11,094 nucleotides of DNA from Draconibacterium orientale (lineage in GTDB: Bacteria; Bacteroidota; Bacteroidia; Bacteroidales; UBA12170), in NCBI GenBank assembly GCA_020718315.1, contig DYSK01000073.1, forward strand, positions 1 through 11,094. Reading direction: 5' to 3'. The notes beneath the pieces were generated by a model that worked only from the letters and a program-made list of their open reading frames with translations, did no database searches and was not told where the DNA came from. Positions within the stretch are counted from its first letter, which is position 1. Each line of letters begins with the position of its first letter. Shown here piece after piece: positions 1-6,815 of the stretch. The position numbers were made by a program, and so were the translations under genes.

Positions 1-966
1 TTCCGGATCGTCGGAATAGGGAACTAGCATGCAAGCTCCGCGTGAACCAAGGGCTCCATCGGCATAAATCTTGATGGTTCGAACACTTAACTTATCGGTA
101 ATATAGGGGCCATTTGGCAAGAAATATTGAAAATTTTCTTCGGTTGGATTCAACATAGCATTGATTCTTATTTGAAGTTTTCCGTTTTTTTGCAAGCTGT
201 CGATCAAACGAATGACCGACAAATCCAATCCACAGTCGGTAACACCGGTCAATCCAACAGCGAAGCATTTCACCTGAGCCGCCAGCAGTGCTTTTTGCAA
301 GGCATTTTGATCGGGCGCGGGAATCAAAGAGCGAACCAAATTCATGGCATTGTCGATCAATACGCCAGTGGGAACTCCATCTTGAAATCGAATTTCGCCG
401 CCAATTACCGTAGTTTTGGCTGAGATTCCGGCCAATTCCAGCGCCTTACTGTTTACCCAAGCGGCGTGTCCATCAATGCGCGTAAGATATACAGGCACAT
501 TGGGAAACAATTTATCCAAGCCCTCTTTTGTAGGAAATGATTTCGATTCCCAATCGTTCTGATCCCAGCCGCGACCCAAAATCCAGGCGTTTTGCCTTTC
601 TTTCTGAAATCCTTCGAGCAATGCCAATATTTCTTCTTCGGATTGTGTTTCGTAAAGTGGCGCCTCGGTTTGAATCCCAAGTCCATAACCTGTAAAGTGG
701 GCATGTGCATCAATAAAACCGGGATAAACAAATTTTCCGACCAAATCAATGGTTTTGTCCGATTTATATTTACTACTTATTTCCTGATTGCTTCCAATGG
801 CCACAAATTTTCCGTCTTTCACAGCAAAAGATTCGGCCAAATTGAATTGAGCATCAACGGTATATATTTTGGCATTTTTGACAATTAAGTCCACTTGCTC
901 CAGAGTGCTGCATCCACTAATTATTCCAAAAAGACTGATAAACATAATGAGTTTGATTGTTTTCAT
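1..966 (-). CDS. Amidohydrolase family 3 (YtcJ-like) lipoprotein, C-terminus off the left edge
   Basis: The first 322 residues are present; the family is usually about 540-570 long. The N-terminus is a lipoprotein signal ending in ISGC, with Cys19 as the predicted acylated residue, so an envelope-anchored enzyme is expected. Residues 26-80 form the small beta-sandwich typical of composite-domain amidohydrolases (LIVKNAKIYTVD). This is followed by GFIDAHAHF with the metal-binding His88 and His90, the GRGWDQNDW segment (131-139) and YADGALGSRGA (301-311), both hallmarks of the YtcJ/Amidohydro_3 group. Family members hydrolyse C-N bonds in amides or formamides, and the substrate cannot be read from the sequence. 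The gene lies 61 bases downstream of the ABC ATPase on the same strand with no convincing promoter between them, so it may be the last gene of that operon. The ATG at 966 is chosen because it gives a complete signal peptide. Confidence 0.9.
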   Translation of the reverse strand, partial: MKTIKLIMFISLFGIISGCSTLEQVDLIVKNAKIYTVDAQFNLAESFAVKDGKFVAIGSNQEISSKYKSDKTIDLVGKFVYPGFIDAHAHFTGYGLGIQTEAPLYETQSEEEILALLEGFQKERQNAWILGRGWDQNDWESKSFPTKEGLDKLFPNVPVYLTRIDGHAAWVNSKALELAGISAKTTVIGGEIRFQDGVPTGVLIDNAMNLVRSLIPAPDQNALQKALLAAQVKCFAVGLTGVTDCGLDLSVIRLIDSLQKNGKLQIRINAMLNPTEENFQYFLPNGPYITDKLSVRTIKIYADGALGSRGACMLVPYSDDPE

Positions 967-1027
967 CCTACAATTGATTTTCAAATTAATTTCGAAACTT
1001 GCATATAGGTTTCCTACTTTTTTTATA

Positions 1028-2062
1028 TTAACGAATATGCTCGCTTTCAATATTCAAAATAGTTTCGATCCAACTTAAGACTTCGTGAATTTCCTGAAAT
1101 TGGCCAACAAGTTCGGATTGATGGTTCACTACAAACAGCTTATTTTCATCAAAAGAAACTTTATACGGCATTTGAATTTCAGTTTCGGCGGCAATTCCTT
1201 TTCGAAGCAAAGCCCTTCTGAACCAAGCCATCTCGATCGAATTTCCTTCAACATTTAAAAAATCTCTTGCAATAGCTTTGTGCAAAAAGTGAGCAGTTTC
1301 CATATCGAAGTGAAGATATTCGTCTGAAAATGTTTTTCCAATAGAACCATTTAGCACCAAGTCTTCGGGAATGCCCACCTGCACTTTTTCATTGTCAGGC
1401 ACTAACCAGATTAAGTCGGCCATTTTTAAAGCCAATTCCAAATCGTGTGTAGATAATATTATCCCAATTTGTTTGGTGTGTGCAATTCGTCGCAAGGCAG
1501 AAAGAATGGACATTTTGGATGGAAAATCAAGATAAGCCGTTGGCTCATCAAGCAAGATAAGTGGAGCATCTTGCGCCAAAGCTTTCGCAATAAGCGCTTT
1601 TTGTTTTTCGCCATCACTTAGTTCGTCGAAGTTTCGTTGCTCGAGTTCTTGAATACCTACTAGTTGAATGGCTTCATCCACTTTTTGATTGTCGTCCGGC
1701 GATAAATTCCCCCAAAAACCCGAATAGGGAAATCTTCCCATCTCAACCAATTCTCTGACTTTCAGGTTGGGAACTTGTATTTTTTCTGTCAACACAAGAC
1801 TCAATTTTGTTGCCAATATTGGACTGCTAATGCTGCTTAAGGCCGTTTTTTTAATGAATATTTCGCCGTCCAAAGGATTTATTTGGCGCGAAAGTGTACG
1901 AAGAAGGGTCGATTTTCCAACTCCATTGGGACCTATCAAGCAACAAAATTCTCCTTTTCGCAATTGCAAATTCAGATTCTTCTGAACGCAAGTACGCTTT
2001 TCTTTGCTCACATAACCGATTGAAAGGTTTTTGGTTTCTATGATTGCTTGTCCAAATTTCAT
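1028..2062 (-). CDS. ABC transporter ATPase, FecE/FhuC/BtuD type, with C-terminal extension
   Basis: This is the nucleotide-binding subunit of an importer for iron chelates, haem or cobalamin (COG1120-like), 344 residues. It shows Walker A GPNGVGKST (44-52), the signature LSDGE (148-152), Walker B LILLDEP (168-174) and the H-loop STHD (His206). VRELVEMGRFPYSG (102-115) is characteristic of the FhuC/FecE branch. Two departures are visible: the signature is LSDGE rather than LSGGQ, and the Q-loop position appears to be Glu93 (LTEK) where FhuC has LPQ. The core ends near residue 250, and about 90 further residues (255-344) are not part of the standard 255-270 residue protein. Its ATG shares one base with the permease TGA (TGATG), implying translational coupling and a joint complex. 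The substrate is unknown. Confidence 0.93.
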   Translation of the reverse strand: MKFGQAIIETKNLSIGYVSKEKRTCVQKNLNLQLRKGEFCCLIGPNGVGKSTLLRTLSRQINPLDGEIFIKKTALSSISSPILATKLSLVLTEKIQVPNLKVRELVEMGRFPYSGFWGNLSPDDNQKVDEAIQLVGIQELEQRNFDELSDGEKQKALIAKALAQDAPLILLDEPTAYLDFPSKMSILSALRRIAHTKQIGIILSTHDLELALKMADLIWLVPDNEKVQVGIPEDLVLNGSIGKTFSDEYLHFDMETAHFLHKAIARDFLNVEGNSIEMAWFRRALLRKGIAAETEIQMPYKVSFDENKLFVVNHQSELVGQFQEIHEVLSWIETILNIESEHIR

Positions 2063-3099
2063 CAGAAGCCGATATTTTTACGTTTTAGAACCAAATAAAT
2101 AACCAAAGGTGCACCAAAGAGAGAGGTAATTACATTTATTGGTACGATTTCTTGAAAAGTAGGCAAACGGGCAATTAAATTACAACTAAGTGCCACCAAC
2201 ATTCCAAGCAAAATGACAGCCGGAATCAATAATTTATGATCGGACGATTTAAACATAAGTCGAGCTAAATGTGGCGTGGCCAAACCAATAAAAGCGATTG
2301 GGCCTGTATAAGCCGTGATTATTGCAGTTAAGTAACCCGAAAGCAAAATCAATTGCCAACGTATTCTTTTTAGATTTACGCCCAGATTTTGAGCATAAGA
2401 ATCGCCCAACAGCATTGCATTCATAGGTTTCATCAGCAAAGCCGACAAAAATATAGCCGGCAAAAGTGAAGCAACAAAAAAAGCCAATTGAGTATTTTGA
2501 ACATTTGAGAAACTTCCCAGACCCCAAAGCACAAAGGCGTGTACTTGGCCTTGTTCTCCCATAAAATTAAGAAACCCTATCAATGCCGAAACGGCATAGC
2601 CAACCATAATACCAATGATGAGAAGCGATGAATTGTTTTTGACTTTTTTTGCTGCCATCAGCAGAATCATCAAAACCCCAAATGCTCCCGCCATTGCAGC
2701 TAAATGAATTCCAAAATCTTTCAGTAAACTTTGCTGTACAAAAAAAACACTCCAGCCCGACCCCAACGAAACAATGGCAACACCTAAGCTTGCTCCGGAG
2801 CTGATTCCCAATATAGATGGCCCTGCCAATGGGTTTCGGAAAAGAGTTTGCATCTGCAAACCTGCCAAAGCGAGTGCTGAGCCAGCCAAAATTGCGGTGA
2901 TGGTTTGAGGGAGTCGCGATTCGATTACAATGTGTCGCCATATCGTTTCATTTTCTTGTAGAGAAGAATCAAAAAAATGCAAAAAAAGCGAAAAAGGAAT
3001 CGAAACAGAGCCAACGCTTATGTTTAATATCAATAAAATAGGAAGGGAAATTCCTAAAATTCCGAATATAAGTCGATTGGATAGGTCGTGATTTGCCAT
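2062..3099 (-). CDS. FecCD-family ABC transporter permease
   Basis: This is the membrane subunit of a BtuC/FecC/FhuB-like importer, 345 residues from ATG 3099, the normal length for a family with about ten helices. Diagnostic stretches are SRLPQTI (61-67), LAGLQMQTLFRNPLAGP (78-94) with ILGISSGASLGVA (96-108), TGPIAFIGLATPHLAR (265-280) and the C-terminal EIVPINVITSLFGAPL (317-332). The reading frame extends upstream to a TTG at 3114, but that codon lies next to the -7 element of a promoter at 3104-3134, so ATG 3099 is preferred. It is followed directly by the ATPase gene, with TGA and ATG overlapping. No periplasmic binding protein or outer-membrane receptor lies nearby; these are probably encoded elsewhere. 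The family is secure; substrate choice among siderophore, haem and corrinoid cannot be made. Confidence 0.94.
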   Translation of the reverse strand: MANHDLSNRLIFGILGISLPILLILNISVGSVSIPFSLFLHFFDSSLQENETIWRHIVIESRLPQTITAILAGSALALAGLQMQTLFRNPLAGPSILGISSGASLGVAIVSLGSGWSVFFVQQSLLKDFGIHLAAMAGAFGVLMILLMAAKKVKNNSSLLIIGIMVGYAVSALIGFLNFMGEQGQVHAFVLWGLGSFSNVQNTQLAFFVASLLPAIFLSALLMKPMNAMLLGDSYAQNLGVNLKRIRWQLILLSGYLTAIITAYTGPIAFIGLATPHLARLMFKSSDHKLLIPAVILLGMLVALSCNLIARLPTFQEIVPINVITSLFGAPLVIYLVLKRKNIGF

Positions 3100-3103
3100 A
3101 GGG

Positions 3104-3134
3104 CAAAAGTGCAATTTTTTATCTGTTTATCAAA
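3104..3134 (-). promoter_or_regulatory. Bacteroidota-type promoter for the permease-ATPase operon
   Basis: Reading the minus strand, TTTG (3134-3131) is followed by exactly 19 bases and then CACTTTTG (3111-3104), which matches the -7 consensus TAnnTTTG at all positions but the first. If the -7 box is centred at -7, transcription starts at about 3100, one base before the ATG at 3099. The mRNA would then be nearly leaderless. The match is by eye; no start-site data are available. Confidence 0.55.
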
Positions 3135-3147
3135 AGCGATATTTTGT

Positions 3148-3155
3148 TAATTTAG
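3148..3155 (+). promoter_or_regulatory. Possible weak -7 element upstream of the sugar kinase
   Basis: TAATTTAG differs from TAnnTTTG at one position and lies 16 bases before the ATG at 3172. No TTTG is found at the expected distance upstream (GTTT occupies the site), so this is only a candidate. It lies in the 72-base gap shared with the divergent permease promoter, so the two transcription units would have overlapping control regions. Confidence 0.25.
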
Positions 3156-3171
3156 CCAAAACAGAAATTGT

Positions 3172-4026
3172 ATGATTTTAATTGCCGAAAGCGGCTCAAG
3201 CAAAACCGACTGGGTATATATCGATTCTGAAACAAGTCGTAAAACCTATTTTGAAGGAATAGGTTTAAACCCCTATAATACGACTCAAGAGGCCGTTTAT
3301 CAGGAAGCAAATCGTTTGTTTCATTCTATTGACTTTCAACATATAAGCCATATTTATTTTTACGGATCGGGCTGCTCAACTACAAAAAACAAAACAATGA
3401 TTCGGAATGGGCTTCAGGCGCTGTTTAAGGATGTTCCCATTTCTGTATTTCACGATATGGAAGGAGCCGCACGTGCACTTTGCAAAACCGAAAATGGAAT
3501 TGCCTGCATCTTGGGAACCGGTTCCAATGCTTGCCATTACAATGGATCCGAGATAGTGAAAAATGCTGTTTCTTTGGGTTATTTATTGGGCGATGAAGGC
3601 TCCGGTTTTCAATTAGGAAAGAAAATGGTTCATGCTGTTTATTTAAAAATTGCCCCAAAAGAATTGATTCACCACTTTCAAGAGAAATATCAGCTTTCGT
3701 TGGAAGATTTGCTCGCAGAAATGTACAAAAAACCATCTCCCAACAAATACATAGCCTCCTTTAGTGTTTTTATCGGAGAGAATAGAAAGCATCCTTTTGT
3801 GGCAAATTTGATTCAAGAAACATTTCTGGATTTTTTAAGATTGGTTGTATTGCCATTGAATCCAGCAAAAGATCTAGCTGTCCATTTTACAGGTTCAATC
3901 GCTTGGTTTTTCAAGCAAGAGTTGGAAGAAACAATGGTGAAGAACGGATTTCAATTGGGATTGATAAAACAGAAACCGATTGAAGAATTGGCCGATTATC
4001 ACTTTACCCAAATAAGAAAACAATAA
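3172..4026 (+). CDS. BadF/BadG/BcrA-type sugar kinase, N-acetylglucosamine kinase-like
   Basis: This is a 284-residue member of the ASKHA (actin/hexokinase/Hsp70) fold. The phosphate-1 motif is ESGSSKTDW (6-14). HDMEGAARA (95-103) carries Asp96, at the place of the catalytic base of N-acetylglucosamine kinases. The phosphate-2 motif is ILGTGSNA (113-120), followed by GYLLGDEGSGFQLG (136-149), which is characteristic of the family. The adenosine motif is VHFTGSIAWFF (237-247). The likely reaction is ATP-dependent phosphorylation of an amino sugar such as GlcNAc in the cytoplasm. There is no cysteine cluster of the kind used by the benzoyl-CoA reductase activases of the same superfamily, so a sugar kinase role is preferred. 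It is shorter than human NAGK (about 344) but complete. The next gene, a glycosyltransferase, begins 39 bases later on the same strand and may be co-transcribed. Confidence 0.85.
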   Translation: MILIAESGSSKTDWVYIDSETSRKTYFEGIGLNPYNTTQEAVYQEANRLFHSIDFQHISHIYFYGSGCSTTKNKTMIRNGLQALFKDVPISVFHDMEGAARALCKTENGIACILGTGSNACHYNGSEIVKNAVSLGYLLGDEGSGFQLGKKMVHAVYLKIAPKELIHHFQEKYQLSLEDLLAEMYKKPSPNKYIASFSVFIGENRKHPFVANLIQETFLDFLRLVVLPLNPAKDLAVHFTGSIAWFFKQELEETMVKNGFQLGLIKQKPIEELADYHFTQIRKQ

Positions 4027-4065
4027 AATTGTCGTTTTGGCATTAAATTAAGAAAGAATTAGAAA

Positions 4066-6030
4066 GTGAAGATATCCATTATCATCGTCAATTACAATGT
4101 AGAGTTCTATTTGGAACAATGCCTTTTGTCGGTAGAAAAAGCCATGAAAGGAATTGATGGCGAGATTTGGGTGGTCGACAACAATTCGGCCGATCGATCG
4201 AATCGCATGCTGGAAAAGAAATTTCCAAAAGTTCGACTGGTAAAAAACAGTGAAAATTTTGGATTTTCCGTAGCCAACAATCAAGCCATTCGCCAAGCCA
4301 AGGGCGATTATATTTTATTGCTAAATCCGGATACGATTGTCGAAGAAGACACTTTGCACAGAACGATTGCTTATATGGAAGAAAATCCACAGGTAGGCGC
4401 TTTAGGTGTAAAAATGCTCGATGGAAACGGAAATTTTCTGGCAGAATCAAAACGAGGACTTCCAACACCTTGGGTTGGATTCTATAAAATAGTTGGTTTG
4501 GCTAAACTATTTCCGAAATCACTTATTTTCGGAAAATATCATTTGGGATATCTCAATAAAGAAGAAATTCATGAAGTAGAAGTTCTGGCTGGAGCATTTA
4601 TGCTCATTCAAAAAAAGGTATTGGATAAAATTGGTTTGCTAGATGAGCGGTTTTTTATGTACGGAGAAGATATTGATCTTTCGTACCGTATCACTCAAGC
4701 AGGATTTAAGAATGTTTATTTTCCCAAAACGAGTATCATTCATTTTAAAGGAGAAAGCACCAAGAAAGATTCTACGAACTATGTGTTTGTGTTTTATAGG
4801 GCCATGCTTCTTTTTGCACAAAAACATTTTAGCCAGCAAAACGCACAATTTTTCGGTATAATCATCCATTTGGCTATTTATTTCAGGGCATTTGGAGCAT
4901 TACTTTATCGCATCCTCAATAAAATTTCGCTTCCAATTCTGGATGTAGCTTTGCTCTTTGGAGGTATTTATTTTATTCAAGATTATTGGGAAATCACCTA
5001 TCTCAGCAAAAATGCCTATCCATGGTATTATTTGGTTTACGTAATTCCGACTTATATTCTAATTTGGTTGCTTAGTTCGCTCTATAGCAGCGCCTACGAT
5101 CGCCCCTACTCCATCGGAAAAAGCATACGGGGCATTGGATTTGGAAGTTTGATTATTTTGGTCATTTATGCTCTTTTGCCCGAAAATTTGAGATTCAGCA
5201 GAGCTATCATCTTGCTTAGCACGATTTGGGGAATTTTTTCGTTAAGTGCTCTGCGCGCTATTTTCAGTCTTTTCCATTTTTCAGCTTTCCTTCAAAAAAA
5301 ATCGGCCGAAAGTAAGGTAGCAATCATTGGCCACGCTGCTGAAGCCCGGCGTGTGGCTGAGTTGTACAGAAATTCGTCGATTCCACCTGCATTTATTGGC
5401 TTGATCAGTCCAAATCAGCAAAGCAATCTCGACGAAGGTGTTGTTGGCGAACTTAGTCAACTCCCTGCTTTGATAAATATTTATGGACTAAATGAATTGG
5501 TGTTTTGCTCGGCAAGCATGCCTGCTTGGCAGATTATTCAATTGATGACAAAACACAGCAATTCCAAACTTTCATTCAAAATTGCGCCTCATGATAGCAG
5601 CGCAGTAATAGGAAGCAGTAGTATATTGCAAGCTTCCGATCTCTTTGTGATTGACATTGACGGGATTTTGAAACCAAACAACCGACGTACCAAACGCACT
5701 TTTGATTTCGTTTCTGCATTGTTTTTGTTATTCACTTTTCCCATTGGAATTTGGATTGTAAAAAACAAAGTTTCGTTTTTGCGAAATTGCCTACTCGTTT
5801 TCCTTGGCCGTGCAAGTTGGATAGGCTACGATGCTAAAAGCTTTGATTCCAATGAAAGACTTCCAGCCATTCGAAAAGGCATTTTGCATCCAAAAGATGC
5901 TTTTCCGGGCATTGAGTTGGACACCGACAGTTCGGCACGACTCAATTTAATGTATGCCAGAGATTACAAACTGAAGAATGATATTCAAATTCTTCTGAAA
6001 GGAATTAGAGAACTGGGCAGATCAGATTAG
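4066..6030 (+). CDS. Family 2 glycosyltransferase fused to a membrane module resembling a degenerate WcaJ/WbaP-type phosphoglycosyltransferase
   Basis: The protein has 654 residues. Residues 1-250 are a GT-A glycosyltransferase: SIIIVNYN (4-11), WVVDNNSADRS (35-45), FGFSVANNQAI (65-75), LLLNPDT with the metal-binding Asp89, and FFMYGEDIDLSYRI (196-209), whose acidic pair is the likely catalytic base. This resembles rhamnosyltransferase-type GT2 enzymes that use nucleotide sugars at the membrane. About five hydrophobic helices follow (262-283, 289-308, 320-340, 357-371, 380-403), then a Rossmann-like segment beginning VAIIGHA (418-424), then KRTFDFVSALFLLF (543-556), GRASWIGYD (581-589) and an ILLKGIRELG tail. 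The second half has the order of a WcaJ-like protein but lacks the stretch carrying its catalytic Asp-Glu. The start is GTG: an in-frame TAG lies two codons upstream, and the first ATG (4144) would remove the first strand of the fold. The acceptor and sugar are unknown; surface polysaccharide or glycan synthesis is inferred. Confidence 0.85.
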   Translation: MKISIIIVNYNVEFYLEQCLLSVEKAMKGIDGEIWVVDNNSADRSNRMLEKKFPKVRLVKNSENFGFSVANNQAIRQAKGDYILLLNPDTIVEEDTLHRTIAYMEENPQVGALGVKMLDGNGNFLAESKRGLPTPWVGFYKIVGLAKLFPKSLIFGKYHLGYLNKEEIHEVEVLAGAFMLIQKKVLDKIGLLDERFFMYGEDIDLSYRITQAGFKNVYFPKTSIIHFKGESTKKDSTNYVFVFYRAMLLFAQKHFSQQNAQFFGIIIHLAIYFRAFGALLYRILNKISLPILDVALLFGGIYFIQDYWEITYLSKNAYPWYYLVYVIPTYILIWLLSSLYSSAYDRPYSIGKSIRGIGFGSLIILVIYALLPENLRFSRAIILLSTIWGIFSLSALRAIFSLFHFSAFLQKKSAESKVAIIGHAAEARRVAELYRNSSIPPAFIGLISPNQQSNLDEGVVGELSQLPALINIYGLNELVFCSASMPAWQIIQLMTKHSNSKLSFKIAPHDSSAVIGSSSILQASDLFVIDIDGILKPNNRRTKRTFDFVSALFLLFTFPIGIWIVKNKVSFLRNCLLVFLGRASWIGYDAKSFDSNERLPAIRKGILHPKDAFPGIELDTDSSARLNLMYARDYKLKNDIQILLKGIRELGRSD

Positions 6031-6767
6031 GTAAGAAGGCGCTGTTTGCTTACTTCGAACATGATAATTCCGCCGGCAACACTCACATTGAGCGATTCGA
6101 TGGTTCCTATCATCGGAATTTTTACAAATCCATCCAAAAGCGGCAGATAAATTTGCGAAATGCCGTCTTCTTCGGAACCTAAAACCAAAGCCACTGGGCC
6201 GGTGTATGAATCTTCGTAGTAGGCATTTTGGGCTTTTTCCGAAACACCAATTATTTTCAATCCGCTTTCTTTGAGAAATTTCAAATCGTCTTGCAAAAAA
6301 CGCGCTCTGCACACCGGAATCTTGTACAAGGCTCCTGCCGATGTTTTTACGGCATCGGCATTTATTGCTGCCCCGCCACGAGCAGGAATGACAATTGCGT
6401 TTACTCCGGCACATTCGGCCGTACGGGCCAAAGCACCAAAATTGCGAACATCGGTTATCCTATCTAAAACCAATATAAAAGGCGTTTTCCCTTGTTCGTA
6501 GATACTAGGCAAAAGCTGTTCAATTTTATGGTATTCGATGGAAGAAATAAAAGCCACCACACCTTGGTGATTTTTTCGGGTGAAGCGGTTCAATTTTTCA
6601 ATAGGAACCAAAGCATAGGGAACTTCCCGCTCTTTGATAAGTGCGAAAAGTTCCATATAAAGTTCACCTCTTAACCCTTTTTGTACAAATACTTTATCAA
6701 TTTCTTTTCCTTCTTGAATGGCTTCTATTAGCACACGAAGGCCAAAAATCATTTGTTGCGTTTCCAT
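6027..6767 (-). CDS. rlmB: TrmH-family 23S rRNA (guanosine 2'-O) methyltransferase, RlmB-like
   Basis: This is a SPOUT methyltransferase of 246 residues, the usual length of RlmB, which methylates the 2'-OH of a conserved guanosine in 23S rRNA (G2251 in E. coli) using S-adenosylmethionine. The N-terminal substrate-binding part starts IFGLRVLIEAI (7-17) and includes KNHQGVVAF (65-73). The three SPOUT motifs are all present: motif 1 LDRITDVRNFGALARTAE (101-118, with Asn109 and Arg115), motif 2 LVLGSEEDGIS (194-204), and motif 3 IPMIGTIESLNVSVAGGI (217-234), which forms the knot. It lies 48 bases after the GWxTD gene on the same strand but has its own good promoter in that gap. Its TAA overlaps the TAG of the convergent glycosyltransferase. 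Another TrmH-family rRNA or tRNA target is possible, but RlmB is the best fit. Confidence 0.92.
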   Translation of the reverse strand: METQQMIFGLRVLIEAIQEGKEIDKVFVQKGLRGELYMELFALIKEREVPYALVPIEKLNRFTRKNHQGVVAFISSIEYHKIEQLLPSIYEQGKTPFILVLDRITDVRNFGALARTAECAGVNAIVIPARGGAAINADAVKTSAGALYKIPVCRARFLQDDLKFLKESGLKIIGVSEKAQNAYYEDSYTGPVALVLGSEEDGISQIYLPLLDGFVKIPMIGTIESLNVSVAGGIIMFEVSKQRLLT

Positions 6768-6781
6768 GCAGTAAATTTTGG

Positions 6782-6812
6782 CAAAAGTACAATTGTCTGC
6801 CGCTAAAACAAA
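6782..6812 (-). promoter_or_regulatory. Exact Bacteroidota-type promoter for rlmB
   Basis: On the minus strand TTTG (6812-6809), 19 bases, then TACTTTTG (6789-6782) match the -33/-7 consensus TTTG-N19-TAnnTTTG at every fixed position. The site lies wholly inside the 48-base gap after the GWxTD stop. The predicted start of transcription is near 6778, giving a leader of about 11 bases before the ATG at 6767. The rlmB gene is therefore likely transcribed independently as well as by read-through from upstream. Confidence 0.7.
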
Positions 6813-6815
6813 GTT

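Noticed and set aside
982..989. TTAATTTG as a -7 box for the amidohydrolase gene
   Set aside because: The second base is wrong, no TTTG lies at the right distance, and the spacing to the start codon is not convincing.
1006..1025. TAGG-TTT-CCTA followed by a run of T, resembling a terminator
   Set aside because: It would act on the plus strand, where no gene ends; the flanking genes are on the minus strand and the stem is only four pairs.
2249..2941. Two minus-strand frames inside the permease gene
   Set aside because: They are shifted frames of a clearly coding FecCD gene and have no recognisable motifs.
4032..4039. TCGTTTTG as a -7 box for the glycosyltransferase gene
   Set aside because: One fixed base is wrong and no -33 element is found about 19 bases upstream.
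6022..6414. A 130-residue minus-strand frame within rlmB
   Set aside because: It is a shifted frame rich in Arg and Cys; the RlmB frame covers the same DNA with all family motifs.
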